From Chara braunii (lineage: Eukaryota; Streptophyta; Charophyceae; Charales; Characeae), in the NCBI GenBank assembly GCA_003427395.1, contig BFEA01000132.1:2105544-2143043 (forward strand): DNA of 37,500 nt, read 5' to 3'. The notes under the pieces were generated by a model, which was given only the letters and a program-made list of their open reading frames with translations, was not told the DNA's origin and ran no database searches. This document shows positions 9,772-19,075 of the stretch, piece by piece; positions within the stretch are counted from its first letter, which is position 1; each line of letters opens with the position of its first letter. Position numbers and translations under genes: made by a program.

Positions 9772-9812
9772 CGAGATCTACACTCTTTCCCTACACGACG
9801 CTCTTCCGATCT
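9770..9812. other. Illumina sequencing adapter left in the assembly
   Basis: 43 bases match the universal Illumina paired-end/TruSeq adapter, from ACCGAGATCTACAC to CGCTCTTCCGATCT at its 3' end. It directly follows a 28-T run and AAA. This is not biological sequence; the join across 9739-9812 is unsafe. Confidence 0.97.
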
Positions 9813-9875
9813 GGAAGCCTTCAAGAAGGTGATAAGCAGGAGAAACATACGAAGGCGCATTCCGATTTTGCTCAC

Positions 9876-9877
<2 letters not shown>

Positions 9878-9911
<34 letters not shown>

Positions 9912-9921
9912 GCCCAGTGCC
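9878..9921 (+). repeat. T-tract with truncated hairpin-module core
   Basis: A run of 27 T is followed by AAAACGGGCCCAGTGCCC, which matches the second half of the hairpin core in other copies (AAAACGGGTCCAGCGTCCC at 22937). It is thus a truncated core directly after a T tract. The earlier T28-AAAA at 9739-9769 has the same form but then runs into adapter. Confidence 0.5.
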
Positions 9922-10021
9922 CAAGGCTGATATTACCAATAAGAAGATTGCGGTCGGGGTCCTCACAGTCTACCCGGAGTGACCGAACAGAACATGTTGA
10001 GAACCAGGCTCAGTGTCCCTC

Positions 10022-10126
10022 ATACGATGATGATGGTAATGATGATGATGATGATGATGATGATGAATTTTTGTGTAAACTGTGAGATAATCATACTAAT
10101 GATGATGATGCTAAAGATGATGATGA
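10022..10126. repeat. GAT trinucleotide microsatellite
   Basis: Imperfect (GAT)n/(ATG)n with interruptions. It ends at the start of the 454-bp tandem repeat, whose first bases (GATTAG) continue the motif. Confidence 0.7.
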
Positions 10127-11027
10127 TTAGTATAGAAAAAATGTAAAAGACTATGCTATATCAGCAATTCTGGTCTCCTAATCCTGCAACAACTCCTAGC
10201 CCTCCCTGTACCAGGACATTACATCTCAGAGACAATGCCATCCTAACCAACGTCAGCCATAGCTTATCTGTTCTCGCCACCCATACTATCCCCGGACCCA
10301 TAGGTTGTCAAGGCAGCCCCCCCCGGTTCGCCACTGGATTGCCTTCCTCCCTCAGCAAATCCCCAGATCTCTCTACAAGGCCTCACACTCTTGCCATTTG
10401 TAGGTTACAGGGCAACGCCCCAGCTCCGGCCAGCGTCGGTCTGGAATCGGCAAACCAGGGGCACAAAACAAAGCAACTCTGCAGATATCAGTCGAGATTC
10501 GATAATCTCTGAAATCCCATATCCCGAATGAGGAAGAAAGCCAGATGCCGCCAAGAGTTACAGAACACCAGAAAGCTTGATTAGTATATAAAAAATATAG
10601 AAGACTATGCTATATCAGCAATTCCGGCCTCCTAATCCTAGAACAACTCCTAGCCCAAGACATTGCATCTCAGAGATAATGCCATCCTAACCAACGTCAA
10701 CCATAGCTGACATGTTCTCGCCACCTAGACCATCCCCGGACCCATAGGTTGTCAAGGCAACCCCCCCCGGTTCGCCACTGGATTGCCTTCCTCCCTCAGC
10801 AAAACCCCAGATCTCTCTACAAGGCCTCACACTCCTGCCATTTACAGGTTACAGGGCAACGCCCCAGCTCCAGCCAGCGTCGTTCTGGCATTGGCAAACC
10901 AGGGGCACCGAACAAAGCAACTCTTAAGATATCAGTCCAGATTTGACCATCTCTGAGATCCTGTATCCCAAACGAGGAAGAAGGGCAGATGCTTGCTAAA
11001 AATTACAGAACACCAGAACGCTTGATA
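10125..11027. repeat. 454-bp tandem duplication, two copies
   Basis: Copy 1 (10125-10578) and copy 2 (10579-11027) run in the same direction and match over their length, from GATTAGTATA and GACTATGCTATATCAGCAATTC to CAGAACACCAGAA(A/C)GCTTGAT. Differences are scattered and copy 2 has a small deletion near 10660. Both hold GTTGTCAAGGCA followed by a C run. A related piece on the opposite strand lies at 31330-31575, so the unit belongs to a dispersed family. Frames inside are open in only one copy and not conserved, so I do not call a gene. Confidence 0.8.
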
Positions 11028-11480
11028 TAACATGATCGAAATCTATGGAAATCTGAAGCACCTGTTATGTAGATTAATCTCCCCCCTCCCCTCCTTCCCA
11101 CCCTATCCCAACGCTGCTTCCACGGAAACGGATTACCCAGATTGCAGGCATCCCATCTCAGCCCCAACTTGGGACAGTCCCACATTCCCCCTTCTTATCC
11201 CACAAAGGCATACAGTTCCCTCCCAAAGTATGCCTCTGCCCACCTTTTACCCTAATCTGCCCCCGCTGGGATGTGTACCCCCACCCCAACCCCAGAATAG
11301 GGTAACCCACTAGATCTGCTCGCACCCCCTCCTGGGCTTCACCTCCCACCTTGCGTCGCCCCTACAGAGTGGAGCTCTCCCCTGTTCACTCCACCTTCCA
11401 TCCATCCAGAAAAAAAATGTGGATGCTCAGAGAGGAGAATATAAATACCAGGAACAGGCATTCATACCAGAAATTAACGC
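11028..11480. other. Pyrimidine-rich spacer
   Basis: C/T-rich sequence with many CCC runs; the open frame across it is proline-rich by composition only. No gene supported. Confidence 0.5.
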
Positions 11481-11678
11481 TGAAGAAATTTTGAAGACCA
11501 GGTTTCTACAAAAGAATTGGATAAGAGTCAGATTAAGGAAGCAAATGCAGCGAAAATAAAAACATGGAAAGTGAAAATGCAGACTGGAGAAATTTTAAAG
11601 ACCAGATTTCTATAATAGAATTGGATAAGAGTCAGCTTATGGAAGAAAATGCAGGGAAAATAAAAACATGGAAAGTAT
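11481..11678. repeat. 104-bp tandem duplication
   Basis: Two copies, starting at about 11481 and 11585, share GAAATTTT(G/A)AAGACCAG, GAATTGGATAAGAGTCAG and AAAATAAAAACATGGAAAGT. The second is slightly shorter. Surroundings are A-rich. Confidence 0.8.
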
Positions 11679-14297
11679 CTTCAAAAATTCAAAATGTAGG
11701 AATTTAGGTATTAAAAAATACCCATCAGCTTAGTTCTAGGAGTTAAGAGTTACAAGGATTCTGGAATATTTGTGAATATTATTTGGAGATTTAAAAATTT
11801 AATTTGGATATTTAAATATTATAGTATTTTAGTTGAAAGAGTAGATGGTTATTAGGATAATGATATGTATGATGATTGGATGTTGATTAATTAGTTTAAA
11901 AGGATACTAGTTAGAATTAGGAATTAGAAGAATAATACTACCTGATCAATCATCCAGCCCAGATTGCTTGATGATCGCAGCAGTAAAGTCCATGACTAGC
12001 CTTTGGAGAGAAAGATTCACATTAAATCTCCCCCCATCCATCCTCCCCACTTTCTCCCTACAGTCTATATCCGTTATAACCCAAGCTTCCCTTCCATTGT
12101 CCCCCTTCTTCCCCAAAGCTTCCTTTCCATTGCCCCCCTCCTTCCCCCCCTTCCACTTTTGCACCTCGCCCCTTCCCCCTTTTCTCCCCCCGCCACTAAC
12201 TACATTTGTTGTCCTGCTGTCCCTCCTCCACTGGAAGTCACATGCAGAACCCTACGTCAGCAACTATCAAGCGAGAACTGAGATTAGGAGATTAGTGAGA
12301 AGAAAGTGAAAGGTGAAGAGAAGGACAGCGATATAGAAAAAGAAACATTCAAAATCCCTTACCTTTGGAAGATGAAGTTGATAGTGGTGATGATGATAAT
12401 GATGATTAGATTGACACTAGCGATGATGATGATGACAAAGACAATGCAGATGAAACCAATCTTTAATTAAGACAATGGTGAAGGAGACCACGCTGACGAG
12501 CCGATGGAAGAAGTCCCCAAGTCGAAGCAGCATCCTATAGGGATCGTCGCAACACTCGAAGAAGCCGCACTCAATGCGTCCTGACCATCCTCCTCCCACT
12601 CCATGAGACAACACCCTTCTCTTCTCCCCTCGCGACAAGTCGGCCTCCCTCCACAAAAACCCGCGAGTGAAGAGCGAGAGTGATACATAAAAAAGCTTTG
12701 CCTTCAAAAGAAAACAAGCTCTCCACCATCCGGCATGCTAGCCTGCAGCATCGCCCGAATGAAGCACAAAGCAGCGAGATGGCATATTGTGCTTTCAAAA
12801 GCAGGAAGCACCAAGTGATGTTATTGTTCCCTCGCTCTCGCCATGTGATCTCTCGTAGTGAAACTTTTGCAATTAGTCACAGCCCGCCACAGCAGCAGAA
12901 GATGCGACCTCAGCGCTGACGTGGCAGCGTGGCCAAATAGCATGTGTGCATCCACACACCGCCCGCCACGCTCACACTCCAGCCACCATTGCACACATAC
13001 GTCCCCAACTACGCCTGCGCAACCACCAGCAACGAGCACAAACTCCGCTAGAAGCCCACACCCATGCCACCAATAACAGCCGCTTGTCTCTCCCGGTGTG
13101 CCTGTGCGCTCTACCGACTGTGCATGCTCCCCGCCCCCGTCCGCCGCACATGCGTGCCCGCCAGCAATGTCTGTGCACCCCCCCGGAAGCCCGTATCCAT
13201 ACCAGTAGTAGTGCACCCCTCGCGCGATCAGGGGGAGTTTTCTTCCCCCGAACATAATGCCCCAGTCATCATGGACATACAAAAACTGTGTCGTGCTGTG
13301 AGGCTAGAAGCGCTGGTGGGCCACAAAAGAGGCTGCCCCTGAAAAGTTCGCGGGCCCTACACAAAGGCCGCACCTGGGGGAGAAAAGGACCCCTTTGCTG
13401 GTGCCCAGCTGGGATACTGGCCCAGGTAGTTACGCAGGCTGGTTAACCTTATGCTCAAAACAGTGCTTTGTCGGAATATTGCAGCACATGACATGGGTTC
13501 GTTGCCCGAAGCATCTGACACATCATAACCGTCCATCGAGCCGCGCTTCACAAGTCCATGGGCCTGGCACCATTTCAGTTGCGGACCAATGTTCTACCCT
13601 GTATGACAAATTCAGAGCTGCGATATCACAGTGATGCAACAGCACAGGAGCTGGAATGAACCTTCAAAGGTCGGAGAAGGCGACGGATGACGAAATTGGC
13701 CCACAAGAGATAGGTTGGCAGTTACGAGGCCCAAAATGGGAATGTTGGGTCCAAATAGGGGGGACCTGGTTCAGTTAAGGAAATGTGCTTGTGACAATCT
13801 GGTAAGTTTCATGTCATCAAACTCAGACCCAGCGATGCTAACACGATGCAGCTTGCATCGGAAGTTGGCTACAACCACTTTTCTCGACCCATCCTCTGCC
13901 ACACGCCCTGCATGTCCTCTTTCTCCTTCTGCATCGGTGCCCTCCTCATCCCTCCCATCCAATTCTTATCTTACCAAATCTGACTCTACCTCCCCTTCTC
14001 ACTCAAATAATTATTCTCTTTCATCCTCTTCTTCATCGCCATGAACAGTGAGACACAACTGGCAGGAGAAATGGTGATCACCGTAGATCTTCTCAGGGAA
14101 CGTCCAGCGCCTACTGCTCGGTTGGTTCTGCGGCAGATGCGGCATCCGCCTATCAATCTGGAATTTCTTCAATCGCTTCAGTTTGGAGTGGACCGCTGTG
14201 TGTGTACAGCCATAAAGGTGGAGTCTCTTCCCTCACATGTTCGGGCTCTTCGCAAGTTCGTGGCGCTGCGGCACATCGTACAGAGACCAATTGGCGA
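11679..14297. other. Long spacer without a supported gene
   Basis: 11680-11940 is AT-rich. 11990-12240 is pyrimidine-rich and holds a 33-bp direct repeat (AAGCTTCC(C/T)TTCCATTG...) at about 12083 and 12116. 12360-12450 has GAT microsatellite. 12700-13400 is GC-richer; frames here are short, overlap on both strands and lack recognisable motifs. 13840-14045 is a Ser/Pro-rich frame by composition. A frame at 14041-14300 (MNSETQLAGEM..., with LLRERPAPTARLVLRQM) looks more protein-like, but its end is LINE tail in antisense; I cannot name it. Confidence 0.5.
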
Positions 14298-14345
14298 CAT
14301 AGTAGTGAAGATCCACGAGGAGGAACAGGATCAGGAAATTCCAAG
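14298..14345 (-). mobile_element. LINE 3' coding-tail fragment
   Basis: The minus-strand translation WNFLILFLLVDLHYY matches SWNSLILFPLMDYH at the end of the LINE tail at 21688-21740, and the DNA agrees over about 40 bases (GTGAAGATCCA ... GGAACAGGATCAGG(A/G)AATTCCAAG) with one 12-16 base gap. It is a short isolated fragment, next to hairpin-module copies in the other orientation. Confidence 0.6.
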
Positions 14346-14373
14346 GATATGAGACTGGAGTATCCCCAGATCC

Positions 14374-14625
14374 TTTTTTTTTTTTTTCCTGCTGGAAATC
14401 GGGTCCAGCGTCCCTGTACAATGAGGTGAATGTATCTGCTGGAAATTGGGTCCAGCGTCCCTGTACAATGATGTGAATGTATCTGTTGGAAATCAGGTCC
14501 AGCGTCCCTATGCAGAGATGTGTTGATATCTCCAACTACCTATGTATGTCTTATCTATCAGACGTTGATGTGATGTGTATTACAATGATGTGATGTGTGT
14601 CCACTGGAAATTGGGTCCAGCGTCC
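14374..14625 (+). repeat. Tandem array of the hairpin-module core
   Basis: A run of 14 T is followed by GCTGGAAATCGGGTCCAGC (14391-14409). The core then recurs at 14438, 14485 and 14603. The first three are exactly 47 bases apart; each unit reads core, GTCCCT, (G/A)T(A/G)CA and an ATG/TGTGAATG-rich spacer. The fourth follows 118 bases on. This is the same core as the dispersed copies elsewhere, here multiplied head to tail. Confidence 0.8.
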
Positions 14626-15185
14626 CTATACAGTGGTGTATAACTATATCGTACAGTCAGAAACTGTCTGCATATGTACAAAAATCCATATAAGACAACA
14701 TCCAATCGGTCTGTATTCATTCATCGATTTATACATGTCCCCTGAAGGGAAAACCCTATCCCCTAGCATAGGACCATAACAAGGCATCAAGCCCAATTCT
14801 ATCAATCAAGCCAGAAATCGAACCCATGAAGCATATATACCGTATACAATGATCTGAATAGATGTCATATCGCACCTATACTCACTAGCAAAGTAAAAAC
14901 GTCAAAACGTAATTATCAACAATCCTTTCATGATTAAGAGTTGAGGGTTTGAGAGATAAGAGGCGATCAACACTAATCAACGCAGGGAGATTATCTATCC
15001 TATCCCTACCCGATGCCAGGAAAGGAAACACGAATCAGGATGGGAAATCACAGGATAGGGGTGGGGGGGAACGGTAAGTCATACCTTCAACCACAAACCC
15101 CACTTCGCCAACCCCAATGAGCTACTAATCCCCCCCCACTGCGCTGATGGCGACATCTTCCCCATGATGCTGATAAGGAGCTTGG
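14626..15185. other. Spacer
   Basis: I see no gene, tRNA or clear repeat here. It has ordinary composition with a G run at 15062. Confidence 0.5.
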
Positions 15186-15203
15186 ATGCACAACAACCCC
15201 TCT

Positions 15204-15262
15204 CTACCCCGCTGCTCCTGTGGTTGTCGTTGCCGCTGTCGTCGTGATTGTTGTTGTTCTTG

Positions 15263-15315
<53 letters not shown>

Positions 15316-15316
15316 C

Positions 15317-15352
<36 letters not shown>

Positions 15353-15520
15353 CGTTGTTGTTGTTATCGCCGTCGGTGTTGATGTTGTTGTCATCCTTCA
15401 CGCCCTCGTCGCCCATTTCGCCCAATCCCTGCTCACCGTCGTTGTTGTTGTTAGTGTTGTTGTTGTTGTCACCGTCCTTCACGCCCGTTTCGCCCATTTC
15501 GCCCATTCGCTGCTCGCCGT

Positions 15521-15575
<55 letters not shown>

Positions 15576-15854
15576 GCTGTTGCTGTTGTTGTTGTCAACC
15601 TTCCCACCCTTCACGCCAATCTCGCCCATTCCTTGCCTCTCCTCCACCACAACCACCGCCTCTGCCATGAACCCCTGCTCCACCTCCCACTCATCCGCCT
15701 GGTCTCCATCATCCTGCTGCAGATGAGTGACACCATCAGCGTCGGCACTCTCGGCGCCGACCTGAAAAGAGAGCGCCATCAGGTTCTCGCACCATCCTCC
15801 AGCCCCCCCCTTATGTCCATCCCTGTCCCACACATCCCCTACGGCCCAACTCAC
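15204..15854 (-). CDS. Possible poly-asparagine repeat protein
   Basis: A 216-codon minus-strand frame beginning at an ATG at 15854. The first 75 residues are mixed and acidic (QQDDGDQADEWEVEQGF). Then an acidic unit recurs three times, each followed by a long Asn run: QGMGEIGVKGG, QRMGEMGETGVKDG and QGLGEMGDEGVKDD. The Asn runs come from (AAC)n, so the same DNA gives Leu or Val runs on the plus strand. Keeping the unit in frame across three Asn runs favours real coding or a slippage-made VNTR with a unit divisible by three. The end runs into Thr-rich sequence without a clear domain. No family recognised. Confidence 0.35.
15262..15590. repeat. (GTT)n microsatellite blocks
   Basis: Long GTT/AAC runs at about 15262-15364 and 15524-15590, with shorter ones at 15440-15470. 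Unique-looking units separate them. Such blocks are slippage-prone and may be collapsed in the assembly. Confidence 0.9.
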
Positions 15855-16320
15855 TATCTACTTCCCAGTCCACACACCCTGCACAAATGTTAGCGTAGTA
15901 GCCGACCACGTCTTCGTCATCTTGCCCACCATCCTTAGCATACGAGACGTCGTCGTACCCCCAGTCTTATATTTATTTTTATTTTATTTTTTAAGTCCAG
16001 GGTGTTGTAGAGGCCAGTTACTAGACACATTGATCACCGGAAGCGGTCAGCCGTGGTCGCTCTGAGGAGGCGAGGCCACCACCCATCCCATCCTCACGTC
16101 AATACTCCTAGTGCATCCCCTATCCCTACTATCCTACCTCGGTGTGACCAGCACTCAGGACCATCACCCTACCAGTATCGAGGGGAACTTGGACCGAACA
16201 GTAGTGACAGGCACCAGGGCTAGCGACCCAGCCCTGCTAGTGGTTGAAGCATGGTCGAAAGAGCCTCGTCGTATGGGTACTTCGGATGCCAGGCTCAAGC
16301 AATCACCTATTGGCCCCTAA
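15855..16320. other. Spacer with a short dispersed repeat
   Basis: No gene supported. The stretch TTTTTTAAGTCCAGGGTGTTGTAGAGG (about 15988-16014) resembles TTTAAAAGCCCAGGTTGTTGTAGAGG at about 24738-24763, each after a T-rich tract, so it is probably one more short dispersed repeat. Confidence 0.45.
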
Positions 16321-16589
16321 ATTGACCAACTAGTAACTCACGCCCTCTACTCTCCCAACACACACCTAGCTGTATATTTAATGCGGGGTACTTATCATCG
16401 AGACACCTATCATCATCACCAGTTGGCACCGACCAAGCCAACCAGTGACTCACACCCTCTACTCTCCAACCATAGACCCTAGCTGTATATTTAAGGCGGG
16501 GTACTTATCATCGTGACGCCTATCATCATTATCGGTTGATTGTGACCTCCACCCAGCCCATTATGTATGCGTGTGTGTGTATGTGTGTA

Positions 16590-16654
<65 letters not shown>

Positions 16655-16910
16655 CCCCTATGTTGACCAACTAGTAACTCACACCCTCTACTCTCCCACC
16701 ACAGACCTAGCTGTAAATTCAATGCGGGGTACTTATCATCGAGATGCCTACCATCATCACTAGTTAGAACCCACCAAACCAACCAGTGACTCACGCCCTC
16801 TACTCTCCCACCACAGACCCTAGCTGTATTTTTAGGGTGGGATACTTGTCATCGAGACGCTTATCATCATTACCAGTTGATCGTAACCTTCTCCCAACCC
16901 TATGGATGTG
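16321..16910. repeat. Dimeric tandem repeat split by (GT)n
   Basis: Four related units start near 16321, 16430, 16660 and 16775. All share ACTCAC(A/G)CCCTCTACTCTCC, then CTAGCTGTA and TTATCATCG(A/T)GA. Units 1 and 3 begin TTGACCAACTAGTAAC; units 2 and 4 begin CCAACCAGTGACTC. So the array is an alternating dimer present twice. A long (GT)n microsatellite (about 16571-16652) separates the two dimers. Confidence 0.8.
16571..16652. repeat. (GT)n microsatellite
   Basis: Nearly pure GT dinucleotide with a few early interruptions (TATG, TATC). Low-complexity frames over it are not genes. Confidence 0.95.
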
Positions 16911-17070
16911 TATGTGTGTATGTACTCTGTGTCATAGATATGCGCCCGTGAGCTATATGTATGGTTGTATGCTTCTCCCCACCATGGAGCATTTGCGACG
17001 TGAGTACTGAGTATTGCTGAGAGGTGCTTTTACCACCTCCACTAGTACATATATGTGTGTGTGTACCTTG

Positions 17071-17160
17071 AGCTATATATATGTATGTATAGTATGTGTG
17101 TATGGATTGTGCTATAGCTATATATATGTATGTATAGTATGTGTGTATGGATTGTGCTAT
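17071..17160. repeat. Exact 45-bp tandem duplication
   Basis: The unit starts AGCTATATATATGTATGT and ends GATTGTGCTAT. The copies at 17071-17115 and 17116-17160 are identical by eye, so the duplication is recent or an assembly effect. Confidence 0.85.
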
Positions 17161-17235
17161 CTAGGGTAGGATCTCATGTGTGTGTGTGTATGTGGTAGAG
17201 ACAGATCTATCTGGACAGGACCCCCCCAAAGTCCG

Positions 17236-17306
17236 GAACCAGACTCGAACCTGTGACCTACAGTCTGAAACTGGAAGGTTCTACCACTTGTACTACCGTG
17301 GGAAGT
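17236..17306 (-). ncRNA. tRNA-like sequence with Pol III boxes
   Basis: On the minus strand TAGTACAAGTGG fits the Pol III A box and GGTTCGAGTCT fits the B box in all but the last position, about 35 bases apart. A D-arm-like GTAC...GAAC and an anticodon-arm-like TCCAG...CTGTA can be drawn, but pairing is imperfect. It may be a tRNA pseudogene or the head of a tRNA-derived SINE. I cannot assign an amino acid safely. Confidence 0.4.
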
Positions 17307-17526
17307 GAATATAATGTGTGTAATGTCTGGACTGGGGGAGATAATCAGAGCGACCAAAGCCAACAACCACCAGCAACCAACGTGAAGACTAGACCAGCAT
17401 ACAACACCGGACTGACCCCCTGGGTGGTGCGCAGGCAGTGCCTGTCATAGTACCATGCGTCAGCCCAGGGGAGTGTGTGTCCAGTCGTGCGTCATTCTAA
17501 CGCCCTGCCGGTGTCCATGTGCGAGG

Positions 17527-17612
17527 CTGTGGAGTTTTGAACCCACAACCTCATACCACAATGCGCATTTCCAACCGGTGCTCTAACCACTGAGCTACAT
17601 CAACTGGACTCC
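17527..17612 (-). ncRNA. tRNA-like sequence with Pol III boxes
   Basis: On the minus strand TAGCTCAGTGGTTAGAGC is a perfect A box with a paired D-stem (GCTC/GAGC). GGTTCAAAACTCC resembles a B box with one extra base, flanked by TGTGG/CCACA. The part between them is about eight bases longer than in a normal tRNA and gives no clean anticodon stem. A tRNA-derived SINE head or pseudogene is most likely. Confidence 0.45.
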
Positions 17613-17635
17613 CCCAGTCCTAAACCCCTTGAGAG

Positions 17636-18379
17636 TTGACATGGACAGCATCAACAACATTAATAACATCAACAACATCAACAACGGCAACAAGAGCAAT
17701 CGTGACAATTACAACATCTACAACAGTGATGTCACCAATTATTCCACTTTGTGTTCAGAAACAGCGGCCATTTTCTCAGGCTTGTGATGAATTGGGTGAC
17801 GATCACATGGTGTCAGCATCGTTTGGCTGTCAGTCTCAGTCTGTTGTAGTGAATAATGGAGATTTGACGGACGTGGGAGCGGCGATCCGGACGCTTGCTC
17901 CGGAGGTTTTGTTGACATTCATTTCTGAATCACAGTCTTATCAACAGCCCGCTGAAGATCAAAAGGCATCTTCATCATTGTTTGACAATGGCACTTTGGC
18001 GAAGGTAGGTGATGCGGTTCCCCCTCTTGTTCTGAAAGATTTTTTTACAACTGATTCGTCATCTACCTAGCAGTCTGATGCAGGCAATGACATCATGTGT
18101 AATGATTTACCGTACCATGATGACGACGACAAAAAAAAAATTGATTACGCAGGGGTATACCATCCCCCCCCAGAAGTTGATACTAATGAGTTGCGACGTT
18201 GTGACGAACCATTTTCTTTAATCACGCAACTTCTTGTGCGAAGCTGCTTTGGGGGAACGGGACGGGTTAGTAGGGCGAAGTATGTGGGGATGGGTCGGTT
18301 GGGCAAGTTGCATGCATGTCCTCGTTTCTTTTTTTATTTTGTCGGGCCAGTATCGGGAAAAGACTTGCCTAGGCAGTAG
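17636..18379 (+). pseudogene. Unrecognised reading frame with one internal stop
   Basis: The frame opens at an ATG at 17636, is stopped by TAG at 18068-18070 and continues in the same frame to 18379. The start is Thr-rich over a simple repeat (ACA/ATC). Residues about 70-140 hold two related units: NGDLTDVGAAIRTLAPEVLL and NGTLAKVGDAVPPLVLKDFF, about 45 residues apart. After the stop the sequence stays protein-like (DYAGVYHPPPEVDTNELRR). The stop lies in ACC-TAG-CAG and is one C to T change from CAG. No family recognised; it could be an exon or a piece of a mobile element. Confidence 0.4.
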
Positions 18380-18970
18380 GAGACCGCGCCTTAGCGAGCA
18401 CAGGAAATAATTATTGTCATAACTTCTTTCTTGTTCTGCTGGGGCGGAGGGGAACGGGAATTTTGGCGCGATGACCGCGCAGGAACAACGTTTTTCTTTT
18501 TCAAAATTTTCTTTCAACTGATGTCTAGCCCCTGTGGGCTCCTTGGAATTGTTTTTCGAGTTTTTTTCGTTCTTCATAATTTCCTTTTTCTGCAATTCGG
18601 ATTTAGACAGGAATTTAGGAACTCTGAAATTTTTGTTGCGCTATGCTTCTTGCTTGCGCGCGCCTGTCTGCAGCGGGAGCAGAGCTCTGACTAAGTTGCG
18701 CCCTTAATATTGCATGTAATTGTATCTTTTGGCGGGCGCAACTATAACTATATCTCTCTCTTCTTGATTCTCTCGCCTTTCTTCCCACCTTCTTCTTTCC
18801 TGCTGTGCATGCATCTTCCCTCGTTTGATAGGCCGAAGTGCTGCATGCCCAGATCGATGCGTGGAGAGTGGCTACAACCCCCACGTCGCGGCCTGACCAT
18901 GCAAAACGTAGGCACTTCCCTTCTCTCCTCCTTCCTTCTGTCTTGGATATGATCCCGGTTTTCTCGCGCA
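18380..18970. other. Spacer upstream of a promoter-like site
   Basis: T-rich and mixed sequence. It contains CATGCATG-like words (18312, 18806) that recur at the promoter-like site at 18972. No supported gene. Confidence 0.45.
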
Positions 18971-18971
18971 A

Positions 18972-18990
18972 GCATGCATGCTATAAATTT
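18972..18990 (+). promoter_or_regulatory. RY element plus TATA box
   Basis: GCATGCATGC (18972-18981) is followed at once by TATAAAT (18983-18989). CATGCATG is the RY motif bound by B3-domain factors in plants. About 85 bases downstream, TTGGAAG|GTGAGT (intron start near 19070) is a strong 5' splice site. Together these look like a promoter with a first non-coding exon, but I cannot identify the gene; the frame starting at 19922 is the nearest candidate. Confidence 0.4.
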
Positions 18991-19075
18991 TGCAAGCACG
19001 ATTGATTCGCTCTCTTTGGATTTGGAAGGTTAGCGAGGTTAGTGAGGATCGACTAACGAGCAAGTTGGAAGGTGA

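Noticed and set aside
9681-10085. Plus-strand frame with Phe runs
   Set aside because: It is built from two T tracts, the sequencing adapter and a GAT microsatellite.
12821-13282. Overlapping frames on both strands in GC-rich DNA (Cys/Gly-rich and His/Pro-rich)
   Set aside because: Composition explains them; there is no motif, no start context and no conservation signal visible.
14391-14621. CRISPR-like regularly spaced repeats
   Set aside because: Spacers are themselves similar, the host is eukaryotic, and the unit matches a dispersed element elsewhere in the window.
15186-15893. Plus-strand poly-Val and poly-Leu frames
   Set aside because: They are the other readings of (GTT)n; the minus-strand reading alone shows a repeated non-Asn unit.
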